Source: Artocarpus heterophyllus (taxonomy: Eukaryota; Streptophyta; Magnoliopsida; Rosales; Moraceae). Taken from it: a stretch of 64,000 nt of DNA. The notes beneath the pieces are model-generated. The model saw only the letters and a program-made list of their open reading frames with translations, made no database searches and had not been told where the DNA came from. Each line of letters begins with the position of its first letter. The stretch's first letter is position 1. Position numbers and translations under genes: made by a program. Below, one piece after another: positions 21,522 to 32,611 of the stretch. The stretch is taken from assembly GCA_025403435.1 (NCBI GenBank), contig CM046351.1, positions 29,069,285 to 29,133,284 on the forward strand. The letters are read 5' to 3'.

Positions 21522-23519
21522 TGTTGGAAAAATAGTGCGCAATAAAATTTTAAAAATTTTACATTAGAGTATTTTTCAAAATACAAGTTTGACATGTTAT
21601 ATGCATAAATTAAACAGATCTTACTAACCTTTGATTGCCGCAAAACGTGAAGAGAAGTAACGTTCTAGAAGAGCCTCAACTAATTAGTCTTCATTGCTAT
21701 TCTCTATCCATGACTGGAGTAAGTGTGGGCTCACATGTGCAGCTCTTCTACTAGGTGACTCTCCTTCCAACCAATCGAGAGAACCCAAAGCTAGTGTTCA
21801 TGATTTGTGAACAAAAGCTCTCAGGGAGTTTTTAGATTCTCACCAGCAGAGTATCACTCTTAATCTCTCAATTGATCTGTATAACTCATGTGACTTACTC
21901 CCTATTTATAGAGGTTGGGTCCAGGGTTAGTCCTTATCAGATTAGGTCTCAAAATTTGAATCAGAATCAAATTCGGATCAATATCTGATAAGATCTGCGT
22001 AAAAACACGTGATCTTATCCTTCGCTCATTGGTAGACCGATCAGGATGATCGGCAGGCCAAACACGTGGATCAACAGGCCAAATAGCCGAATAAATATCT
22101 CCGCGAATCTTTTATTTTTCACCCGAGATTCTATAGGATAAAGTCTCAGTTTTAATTCAAATAACCCAATAGAGAAGTTATATGATTAAAACAACTTTAT
22201 CTAGATAATCTCTAGGAAAATAAATGAATTCCCAATAATTCTACAAGTTTATCTTGATCTAATTTATCCAAAATTAAATCAACCGATAAACATACAAGAA
22301 TTATCCGATCCCAATAATTCACAAGTTTTTCTTGAATCAATTTTATCACAAAATTAATTAACCTGATAAACAGATATGAATTATCTGATTCTTCCAAATT
22401 TTAACCAATTTGATAAATCCGACATAAGTTACCAATTATTGGAAAAGCACGCCGTATCGTTACAGGATGTTGTGAGCTACCTAAAGGGATCAAATGGACC
22501 TATATAGTTCAAGCTCCCGATAAGTACAAAACCTAATATCCTAAATATACATTTCATAATTATCAACTCCAACGCTACTCCACTAAAAGCTTGGAGCTAC
22601 ACTCTCGAACTACATAGAATTACAAAGCCCATATAGCTAAGTCTCCATGACATATCATAGTGTATCGTATCTCCATATGATTATCCATAATCGGCTTAAG
22701 GACAAGTTTTGTCTTGCCTTTTCGATTATTTTTATTTTACGTTCCATTATCTCACCATAAAAAAACTTGCCATCCAAAGACAGTATACCATTCGGTTGCA
22801 CTTATATATCCAAATGGTTGAGCGCTCCAGTTTTCCAATTGCAGGATAACACATATAAGAGGATATCATTACTCCTAAAGAGGAGCTATGGATTCCATAT
22901 CTATGAATAACAGTTCCACGCTATCAAGAGTCATGCCTCCAACGTACCGGCATGCATACCACTATTAAGATGTAGGTGTCACCTTTTGGTACATCAAAAG
23001 ACACAAGTCAAGATAACGTGCCCACTATTCATCTCAGTATTAAGATACAATACAAATGATTGTCAAAAGTAAATCTATTTGCCGAGACAGAATTATTAAT
23101 CCAAATCAATTCACGTTATGTCCCGATCCAACACATCATAACCTATGACAACGCGTCAATGTTTCTATTCATGGAGTCCACATCCGATGGTCAAGACAAA
23201 CCATCTCCCATTAGAGATATGGACAACATAATAATCTTTACATGAATAAAGAGTCCAACTTTATTCCCTCGATTGCGGACCTTACAATTTAGACCATCAC
23301 CTTAAGAATCGTGTCTTCCTCATAATCTATCCATCATAAGCCCAATTCTTAAGGTTTAGCCCGACAGTCTCAGACTATTGTTTGCTTAATATACATTCAA
23401 CAAATATGAACGTAAAGAGGACAAAATTTGGTAGATAAATAATAAATAAATTCTTTATTGATTAAAATGTCTCCAAAAACTTATTACACTTTTACTTCTT
23501 AGGGCATCAATGTCTAACA
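21522..23519 (-). repeat. 5' LTR of the copia element
   Basis: TG...CA ends: on the minus strand it starts TGTTAGACATTGATG and ends TTTTTCCAACA. The TATA-like box is at 21901-21911. The LTR starts 164 bp beyond the prenyltransferase stop codon and in the same orientation, so read-through transcripts of that gene would enter U3 directly. Confidence 0.94.
21901..21911 (-). promoter_or_regulatory. TATA-like box in the copia 5' LTR
   Basis: On the minus strand CTATAAATAGG, a good plant TATA box, lies in the expected part of U3. About three degraded dyad units lie roughly 120 bp upstream (22028-22082). Confidence 0.6.
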
Positions 23520-23553
23520 GTTGAACCACACTAAATCTGATTATTCTCTCTTT

Positions 23554-23559
23554 TTTATT
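23554..23559 (-). promoter_or_regulatory. Candidate polyadenylation signal of the prenyltransferase gene
   Basis: AATAAA on the minus strand, about 124 nt after the stop codon and 30 bp before the copia target duplication. A second AATAAA at 23663-23668 is only 15 nt after the stop. If the first is used, cleavage would fall at the edge of or inside the copia 5' LTR. Confidence 0.45.
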
Positions 23560-23682
23560 CAGAAAAAGAAGTAAAAGATCTAATATCTTAACAATAGTAC
23601 ACACAACTCACTTTGTTCTCCCAATCCAGTACCCACATAGTTGATGGAGAAAAAACTTATGATTTATTTTGCAACTAGTTTG

Positions 23683-26600
23683 CTACATAAAAGGAAGTAA
23701 AAGAAACTCGAATATAAGAAGCTTCCAAATGAATCCATAAAACTTTCCGCTTGCTTCCTGCAGACATAATATGCATAATTTGTGTCAATATCAATAGCTC
23801 ATTGCCCACTAGGACAACATGAACTTGAGTCGAATGTACATATTTTATAATTACCTTGCAATAGTTTGCTTTGTCTAACTTTCTGACCTGAAAAAAAAAA
23901 AGTTGAAAAAATGATTATGCTTTTTAATTTTTATTTTTTTTAATTTTTTTGTTTTGCGTGATTTATGTATGACAAACCTGAAAAAGTAACCATAAGGCAA
24001 AGATTGAGTGAGCAGGCAACATTGTGATGCGCTTGAAAGCCTGTAAAAAATACATAAAAGATTACTTATTTATTAGTTCTCAGTCTCCACATAAAAAACT
24101 TGGATGGAGACCGTTTTTAAAATCTCCATAAAATTCATTTTGTTTTTTTTTTTTTTGCATAATTTAATCCTATTTAATTATAACCTTTGAAGAAGATGAA
24201 CAAAACTTACCTGAGGCATGTAAAGGGAAGCTGCTATACCACCAACATAATTTACAAGTAAAATTCCCGCGCCAAGGAGTGTGATAGTTTTAGGTCCGTA
24301 TCTCGCGGCAAACGTTTGAATGTTATGCCTATAATGTTTTAATATAGTTTAAAATTTATAAGACTGGCTGCATCATGTTTCAAGATTAAAAACTGATGTA
24401 CGTTGAAAATTGTGAAATTTTGAGTTTAGTATATGAGATAACAAATATAAAACTTACTTCATATCACCTTCTACGTCTGGGATATCTTTTACGATAGAAA
24501 TAACCGCAAAAAATAATAAATCAAAGATAAGCATGAAAGCAAGTGGGGGGCTGCAGATCAAAATAAAAGCCGAACATAAAATTTCCATAACAAGTAGAAT
24601 TAATGCGTGTATGCGTAAGATGTAATATCGAAAGAATACTTGCAGATATATATATATATATATATAATTCAATACATGTAAGAAAGCATAGTTAAATAGG
24701 TAATATTTTAGTTTTTCTAGAAAACACTCTTGTGATATCATTGTTACACTTACCTCAGCCGAAACGGTAGTCCAAGAGAATCCATGGTAGCGTAAAGTAC
24801 ACCGATAGCATTAATGATAGAACTCTGCGTGATAAGTCGTTTTTGTTAAACAAATAATCATTCTTTTCCCTCGGGAAAGATAATTATTAAACTAATACCA
24901 GTATGTTTTCAGAAAAATCAGAAGAAGAGAAAGAAATAAAAAAGAGAGGGATGTTTAGTGTAGATTAAAAAAGAATTTTAATAAACCTAAAAAGATAAGA
25001 TAGTAAAATACTGCAAACTAATTCAAATAAAGAAATCTCACTTCCACCTCAAAATAACCAAAAAAATTGTATAAAATAACATGTTTTCTCATCTTAATAA
25101 AAGTAAATAGTCTCTGAAATTCCTTTTTCTCTCCTACCAGCCGCTCACCACTGCACATCGTCCAACACGGCTTACTCCACTTGGCTAAGAAACCGGCTAT
25201 GTACAAAACCGATCATTTAACAAAAATCGACGCCCACAGACTTGCGAGGACGGTGACAACTGCATCTCTCCTTGCGAGCTAGACTTTCTGATCCCGGCCT
25301 TGCGATCCTAATGTTGTGACGACGTTGCGAGGATCTCCGATGTAGTGAAAGACCCTCGGCACACTGGTGATCGTACATGAAAAAAAGGAAAGTGGGGGGA
25401 GGAGTTTCAACTTGCGACACCTTTTGACATACTCGTCGTTGCCGTTGGCATCTCGCAACGATGTTGTTGTCGCAACCTTACCGCACCATCATTGTCGATG
25501 AGAGGGGTGAGGGAGAAGAGGGATAGGTTTTCAGTTTACTAATTGAGGAATTTTAAGGTTTCTAATCTTTGGGTTTTTTAGGTAATTTTAGAATATAATA
25601 AATCTAATTTTATTAAAATATGTTATTTACTATCTTTTGTAAAATATTATGCTATGAATTTTTATTACTACTCTATTAGAAGTGTTATTTCTCCTTCTCC
25701 CAAGAATCAAAGTCCAAAACTACTTCCTAAACAGCCCAAGATTTTAAACAGATTGCTACACCATTTCACTTGGGGCACATTCATAAAACTGATTAATTAA
25801 TATTGTCTTAGGCAATAGGACATATCATTATGTTTTTTCCCACGTGCACATACTATACAGCCGTCATTGTGTGTGCCTGTGTATGCTATAATAAACAACT
25901 CGACCTTTGTTTCACAAGATGTTCGGTGATCGTGAATAAAGAATCTAACGTGATGAAACCTGACATACTGATCGATCCAAAACTTTATTCTATGCAACTA
26001 TATTTTCTTGTCGTTTTTATATTTTTTGAGGAGCATTATATTTCCAAAAACAAAAAAAAGTCAATAAATTAAAATGAACAAAATTCTAAGGAATGAAAAA
26101 AATAATAATAATACCGATGCAATCGAAATAGTTGTTGCAATAGAAGATCCCTTGAATCTAAACGGGGGGGCAGAGTACATAGTCGCAAATAAAAGACCAG
26201 AACAGTAGAGACCAGTAGTGATTAGGTCAGCCTTCATCAGCCATAAAATCAATAGGCCAGCAAGTACAAAAAATATCATCAAGAACCATGCTTGTTTTAC
26301 AGAAATATCCCCTGCTGGTATAGGCAAATAAGGCTTGTTCAACCTGAGAATTAATCACATAATGAAGTAAGCTATTCTGTTTTTTTTTTTTTGGGCACCG
26401 ATTGGGGGTGGGGTGAACGTAATTAGAAGGCTTTTGCATGCGTTAGATTTGAAAAAAAAAAAAAGAAAAAAAAAACTTGTAATAATTAAGAAATTAATAG
26501 CGATGCACGCCATGAATATAAATAACAAATATCTAGGCTAATGTATAAGATCGCTATAGCCTTTTACTCCAAGCACACAAAAGAAAACTTTTAACCGATA

Positions 26601-28236
26601 TGGTTAGCCAGCAAATATGGCCATTAACTAATTTTTTTGTTATTTCGATTTAGATATCGTTTAAATTTTACAAATTGCTCTCTAGTATAATCGATAAGAT
26701 GTATTAATATGTGTGTGTGTATATATATAATGTGTGTATGTACGTATATAAAGAAGCATACCTATCAATATCCGCATCGAAAATCTGATTAATGCCATTA
26801 AAATAAGCATGCGCAAGAATCATAGCAACTAGACCCGGGAATGCCTTGAACAAGAGATACCCTTTAAACAATTGTCCGTTCTCAAGCATTACTCTTGCAA
26901 ACAAACTACTGCTCAAAAAAACAAAAAAAAGAAAAAAAAAAAAAAAAGAAAGATCAGAAACAAAGTTTTTGTATTGCGAATCAGTTTTTTTTCCTCTGAT
27001 TTTCTGTAAAAGTTTACTTACATGACTGATATAATTACTTGCACCATTGCGTAGGGCCTTGTGAATGTATAGCAAGCGGATGCAAAATGCACAACTTTGG
27101 CAAATGCCGAGTTGGTACCGACTGATTTAGGTTGAGTTTTGCCAAATACCGGATCGGAACTACCAAATTGATGTTGAGCGCATGCCTAAAACCATTAATT
27201 TATTATGTCAGTTGAATTGAAACTAATTTGACAACAAATTACAAAGTAACGAAATTACCGAAAAATTATTGTATATTTAGCTAATGAATCAATCCTAGAA
27301 ACGGACAACAACCCTGTGTCTTTGATGTCAGATGCATGTGGATCACCTCATAACAGCACGCTGTACTCTTAAATTCTTTGTGGGTCCCATTTTTCATGTA
27401 CATATATTTATAGTCTTAAATATATCTAGAGTTAGATTAGTTTGACTTGTGACATTTCTTGTTGAACATGGCAACATAATGGACATATATGCTTGTATAA
27501 AACTTAATTTTCATTGACGAAGACTTATTCCCAGTGTCAGATTACATTTATGGTATGCTTACGAAATCATACAGGATTAATGCATGGAAAAGGTAATGAG
27601 ATTTGAAAGTAAAGTAAAAAAAATGAGGATATTTTTTTTTTCAAGTATTTAGTACTTATATATTTGAAAAGAAAGAAATCACTTCTTACTTTCATTGCTT
27701 TCACTTCTTTTTTTTTATGCAAAGTAAACATGATCTTAATGAGTGTTACAATAAGTATGTGATTTTACAAATCGAGTATTTTACAAAGGTACAAATGATT
27801 TTACTACATACATCATATGCATGTACATGCACTAAGTAGTGAAGCAGAACTTCTGTTCACAATAAGTATGTGTAGTATAATTTAATAAAATGAAAATTAA
27901 TAAGAAATAAAACATCTATTTGTATAAAAATAAATGGGTTATTTACGGGAGTTTCTAAAAAGCGTACGTGTTATATAATCAACGTATGCATGTCGCAGGG
28001 GAAAAAAATTATACCTTGATCGAATTAAGCCTATTTTGGCCTAATAATAACGATTTTGAGAACCTTCTCTCCCCATAGAGCCCTATCGGGTGGATCAATT
28101 TATTAGTGGAGCATTTGATATCTTTGGTTATGGGCTTAGTTGGTATCAACGTATTGGCATGAGTGAAAGATTGTGAGAAACGTCGGGAGATAATCGGCGG
28201 TACTCTAAAGGAAGAACGAGAGATTGTGAGCTCCAT
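23683..28236 (-). CDS. Plastid aromatic prenyltransferase (UbiA family), ten exons, intact
   Basis: Membrane enzyme of the homogentisate phytyltransferase/flavonoid prenyltransferase family; it transfers a prenyl group from a prenyl diphosphate to an aromatic acceptor in the plastid envelope. The acceptor cannot be told from sequence. Exons on the minus strand: 28236-28015, 27185-27022, 26911-26762, 26343-26115, 24824-24754, 24550-24458, 24328-24211, 24040-23978, 23887-23855, 23757-23683. All introns are GT-AG, phases agree, and the sum is 1218 nt, giving 405 residues, the usual family length. Residues 1 to about 75 look like a transit peptide (Ser/Arg-rich). The two Mg-diphosphate motifs are complete: NQIFDADID at 170-178 and KDIPDVEGD at 300-308. 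Hydrophobic helices fill most of the rest. Exon 3 could instead start at 26908 (a CAG acceptor), losing one residue. Exon lengths 71, 118, 63 and 75 recur exactly in the dead copy at 37877-39963, which supports the model. Confidence 0.92.
24646..24666. repeat. (TA)n run in prenyltransferase intron 5
   Basis: About 21 bp of alternating TA inside the fifth intron. Confidence 0.9.
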
Positions 28237-28256
28237 GAATTAATGCCCACAAAAAG

Positions 28257-28310
28257 GATAGAGGAGAACAAGGAAGTGTAGATGATAGAGGAGAACAAGG
28301 AAGTGTAGAT
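28257..28310 (-). repeat. Perfect 27-bp tandem duplication in the prenyltransferase 5' leader
   Basis: Bases 28257-28283 and 28284-28310 are identical. The repeat lies 20-75 bp upstream of the start codon, between it and the TATA-like box, so it falls in the predicted 5' UTR. The unit is purine-rich on the plus strand and pyrimidine-rich in the transcript. Confidence 0.9.
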
Positions 28311-28334
28311 AACAAATGCTTCAAGCACTTTGAA

Positions 28335-28341
28335 ATTTATA
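28335..28341 (-). promoter_or_regulatory. Candidate TATA box of the prenyltransferase gene
   Basis: TATAAAT on the minus strand (context CTATAAATTTC), about 100 bp upstream of the ATG. Position and sequence suit a plant core promoter. Confidence 0.5.
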
Positions 28342-29169
28342 GATAAATATGAATATGAAAAGTCTTCCATGATTTTGTTCAAAGGAACAGAATATTTGAA
28401 CGAGATAAGGACGATGTATACATACAAGAACAATGGTGTAAATTAATTAAGAAATTAAAGCTGACCAGTAATATAATTTTGAAAGAAACAGAGCGTATAT
28501 AATTGACTGTTAAAAATTATTATCAAAATTATTCGGGACTCAACTGCCCCAAAGTAATTTAAGGACTACATTGCGTGAAGGAGAAAAATTTAGGAAGTAA
28601 ATCCGCTAAAAGTCCTATTAAATAAACAAATGTGTAAAGACTAAAGCATATTCAAAGATTAAAGAAGCAAGACGGAAATCTTTTTAGCTTTTAATGGTAA
28701 CATTTTGCACAATAGCAAAAATTACATAATATATCACATTTTAAAAAAATATATTTATTTACGCCAAACTTAAAAGATGGAAAAGTAAGCTTCAAAATAT
28801 AGAATTTATGAAAATTCTCCTTTCTGATAAGGACATATTTGAGCAACAATTAATGATATGACATCATGAGAATTCAATTTCATTAATTATCATAATTTAG
28901 GGAGTTTTCATAGATGTCATCTATTAAAATTTATTTTTTCTAAATACCACACATATTTATTTGTGCATAACTTACATGTCATATTAATAACAGTGTGGTA
29001 TAAACTTTTCTAAATGCGGCATGAATAAACACAACTTTTAAAAGTGTGACATAACATGTAATTTTCTCTCACTCTTTTTGTCAATTACCTAATTCATTAC
29101 AACCGTCTAATTCATATCACACAGTTAATAATAATAGTATAACCAACTAGAGAAATTTTTTTTCTATTG
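28342..29169. other. Upstream region of the prenyltransferase gene
   Basis: About 830 bp of AT-rich sequence without a gene, ending at a copia fragment. Any distal promoter elements of the prenyltransferase must lie here or within the fragment. I recognise no specific operator. Confidence 0.5.
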
Positions 29170-30410
29170 TTTCTTGATCTCCAACATCATGTTCCTTAAT
29201 CTCAATCTCCAGAAGTTTCTCCAACGAAATCACTTCAAGCTTATTGGCTTCAGAAACCGTGCTTTGGGAGTTATCACTAACTTTGTCTTTGTGCAAAATG
29301 CTTTCATTGAAGATCACATCTTTCCTCCTAATAATTCTCTGATTTTGGTCATCTTAGAAACGATAACCAAACTCAATTTCACCATAATTAACAAAAAAGC
29401 ACTACTTATATTTGGAATCAATTTTATTAATTCTAGCATTGGAATCAATATGCACATAAGAAATACAACCAAACACTTTCAAAATAAGAAATGTTCATCT
29501 TTTTGCTGCTCCAAACTTCTTCCAATAGCTTGAACGTCCAATGGCGTAGTGGGACTTCTGTTGATCAAATGAGCTGCGGTGTTAATTGCTTCTACCTAGA
29601 ACATCTTTCGCAACCCATATGTGACCTCATACTCTTGACACACTCATTTAAGATTCTATTCATCCTTTCAACTACACCATTCTGTTGTAGTTTTCTTGGA
29701 ATAGTTTTCTTCATTTTGATTCCATTTTCTGCATTGTACCACTTTAAATCTTCATTTATGTATTTTCCCTTGTTATCAGACTAGAAAAATTTTACTTTCA
29801 AATCTATCTCGTTTTCAACCATTGCCTTCCATTGCTTGAAAATATCAATGATATAGATTTGTTTTTGAGAAAGTAAATCCATACCTTACTACTTGAGTCA
29901 TTAATAAATGTAACATAATAGCTAGAATCTTCAAAGGGAGTAACAATTGAAGGCCCCTACATATTTTTATAAACCAATTCTAACATCTTGGTTTTTGGGT
30001 CCCTACTTGCTTCGGAAAAACTCACCTTTTTTCCTGTTGGCCAAAAATACATCCTTCATATAAGCTGTAATCAATAGTCTTCAGTCCTTGTAGTTTTCCT
30101 CTAGAGTAAAGCACCTTCATTCCCATCTCACTTATGTGCCTAGGCCTATTATGCCATAGCTCAAAATCAATAAAAGAATCAGCAACTGCTATGGTGTTCC
30201 TACAACTGGAGTTAATATAAAGGGCTCCATTCCTACTTCTTCGAACTACAACCAGGGCACCCTTTGTTACTTTTCACCCACTGTTATTAAAGGTCACATG
30301 TGCCCTTCATCATCAAGTTGCCGTACAGAGATTACATTGTGAATTAGAAACACATCGCCGCTATTATCATTACCCTTGTCAGAGTTCCCGTCGAAATTCT
30401 TGCATACATA
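29170..30410 (-). pseudogene. copia protease/integrase fragment
   Basis: Read on the minus strand, the block shows a post-protease segment (ISVRQLDDEGH), the pre-integrase ELWHNRPRHISEMGMKV with IDYSLYEGCIFG, integrase pieces (TPFEDSSYYVTFINDSSS, IPRKLQQNGVVERMNR, SMRSHMG) and the post-core KVFGCISYVHI followed by RRKDVIFNES. Stops and frameshifts are frequent, and the DDE core is incomplete. No LTRs are visible, so this is an internal fragment. It borders the degraded prenyltransferase copy at about 30440. The plus-strand open frames at 29174-29784 are antisense shadows of it. Confidence 0.85.
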
Positions 30411-30439
30411 ATAAAGTAAACTTTGTGATCAATGTAAAT

Positions 30440-31720
30440 TATTATCTTTAGTCACTAGCCCAACATGTACTTGAGTCAAATGTGCATATTGTATAATTAG
30501 CTTGCCATAATTTGCAATGTTCTTTTTGGCCTAAAAGAAAACAAGAGAAGAAAATGTAAAAGAGTTTTACTTGTATTTTTTTCATGATTAATGTATATGA
30601 CTAACTAGAAAAAATAGCAATAAAAGGTGAAGATTGAGTGAGCATGCAGCATTAAGTTACGTTTTAAAACCTGTAAAAAAGTAAATGACATAATTTATTT
30701 CTTACTTCTTAGTCTACACAAAAATAAGGACCAATTGAAGTGGGAAAAAAAAAATTTTTGATGGATTCTTTTTTTTTTTTAAGTGACTGTGATTTCTTTT
30801 TTTTTTTTCTGTTTATTTTTGCATAGTTAGTTAACAATTCACTCATTTAAATTTCTAATTTTATCTGATTTAGTAATAGAGACTTGGCTATTTAGCTGAG
30901 TGATTAAATCAATGAGTGACAAGATATGAACTAAAACGCAAAGGGAAAAATTAGTCAGCATTCTTAAATTTTCAATCAGTTAGGATATTTATATAAACAA
31001 TTAATCTCTCTCCCAAAAAAAAAATAAAAAAATAATAAACTAAAATTGTTATAGACAACCTTTGAAAACGATGAGCTAAAATTACTTAGGCATGTAAATG
31101 GAAGCCGTTATAACACCAACATAATTTACCATTAGAATTCCCATGACAAGGATTATCATATGTTCAAACGTCGCCACAAATTATCGGATGTTATGCGTAT
31201 GACTGAATATAGTTTAAAAATATAATGAATATACTATCTAAAACACAATTTTAAAAGTTCAGTGAATACTCAATTCGAAAATAAAAAGTGATCGAAATAA
31301 AAAATTTGAGAATTTGAGCTCCGCAGATCCAATGACAAATATAAGTGTCACCTTCTAAATCTGAAATATCTTTTATAATGTTAGTAACCACAAAAAATAA
31401 TGTGTTGAAGGTAATGATAAAAACATTTGCGGGGCTGCATCACAAAACGAAACACTAACTTTAGATCTCTATAAAAATTAAGTTGCATAAATATGCATGA
31501 GCTGAAATATCAAAAGTTGTACTTGTAGGAGGGGGTTTCTTTTTAATCCAAACATGTAGGGTCGTTATAATATAAAATTGCGTAGTCAAATAATTACTTT
31601 TAGTTTTTCTGTAAAGGAAATGTTGAAAGTTAATTATAGAAACTTCATAGGTTTTGAAGGGCATCATGTCTCCTAGACCAAGAAAATGTCAATGTTGTAA
31701 TTAAGAAATGTTGCTCAATA
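30440..31720 (-). pseudogene. Degraded prenyltransferase copy (exon 5-9 remnants)
   Basis: Nucleotide similarity to the intact gene is plain, in the same order and orientation: exon 9 with flanking intron at about 30460-30540; exon 8 at about 30606-30672; exon 7 at about 31085-31200 with an internal deletion; exon 6 at about 31345-31440; and a weak trace of exon 5 near 31670-31710. The exon 9 donor is lost (GT to CT), and several exons carry stops or gaps. Exon 10 appears to have been replaced at the junction with the copia fragment. Exons 1-4 are not seen. The copy is clearly non-functional. Confidence 0.82.
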
Positions 31721-32606
31721 TCAAGCCTATATGCGTCATGCTCAATTGCTACAAAATAATTATTGTCAACTAATTAAAAAAAAAATTATCGTAAAGATTA
31801 AATGTTGACTTTGAATTATTTAAATGTTGACTTTGAGCTATATCCCAAATATACAGAAATGTCAAGCTACAAACGATGGCGTAATGTGACTGAATTGATT
31901 ATACGTATTATTCTCCCTCATTATTTGAACTATATTACAAATATATAGAAATGTCTTGCTGCTGAGTAACGCGTGAGTTGACTGAATTGATTCTAGATAA
32001 TGAATTAAGAATAAATCAATTCTAAGCTACTAATCATGCATATTTATATTTATGTGTCAAACAAGGCCCAACTAGTTATGTGATGTTTGGATTAAATTGC
32101 AAAACTGGTTTAAAGCAGAAAGTCAAACCTCGCATTAAGCGAATTTAAAATTTAATGGATCAGATTTGTCTAGCTGCACATAATCTCGCACCTTTATCAT
32201 CCACACATTGCTAGTCAAATTTAAAATTGTTAGACTAGCTGAATTCTACTCTACGATTGTCCAAACACACTAGATATTTTTCTTGATTTTAATCAATTTA
32301 AATTTTATTTATAAAAAAATTTAAATAATTAATTACTAAAATAATATTTTAATAGTAATTACCAAGGAGTTTTTAGTATTTTGAAAACTTTAACTTAGCT
32401 ACTTAAAGGATTATTTAAAAGAAAAACTAATGGGATAAGTTATAAGAAATGCGTTCTGGATTATCAAACTCATAAGGATAAACATGAGATTTTATAAAAA
32501 CTCGATAGTAATTGTTAGATTCTTTTGCATAATATTACATGATAAAAGAGAAAAATTAAGATGCTAGCTTTAAATAGAACTAGAAAAAAACACTAACTTC
32601 ACAAAA
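31721..32606. other. Noncoding, short direct repeats
   Basis: No gene. A phrase AAATGTTGACTTTGA occurs twice at about 31801-31836, and GACTGAATTGATT recurs at about 31889 and 31980, so some local duplication has taken place. The rest is AT-rich. Confidence 0.45.
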
Positions 32607-32611
32607 TATTC

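Larger units (their letters stand above)
13921..23519 (-). mobile_element. Ty1/copia LTR retrotransposon, full length, decayed
   Basis: A 9.6-kb element on the minus strand. Its 5' LTR is 21522-23519 and its 3' LTR 13921-15950, with the perfect target duplication GTTGA at 13916-13920 and 23520-23524. The PBS (13 bases complementary to initiator-Met tRNA) lies at 21507-21519 and a PPT at about 15951-15961. Domain order gag, protease, integrase, RT, RNase H is that of Ty1/copia. By eye the LTRs differ by roughly 8 percent in the first 230 bp compared, so the element is much older than Ty3 copy 1. LTRs near 2 kb are long for copia and suggest an Angela/Tork-like lineage, but that placement is tentative. 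A leader of 1.7 kb between PBS and gag is unusual. Confidence 0.95.

Noticed and set aside
29174..29784. Plus-strand open frames of 119 and 97 codons
   Set aside because: They are antisense to a copia integrase fragment whose minus-strand translation shows clear family motifs.
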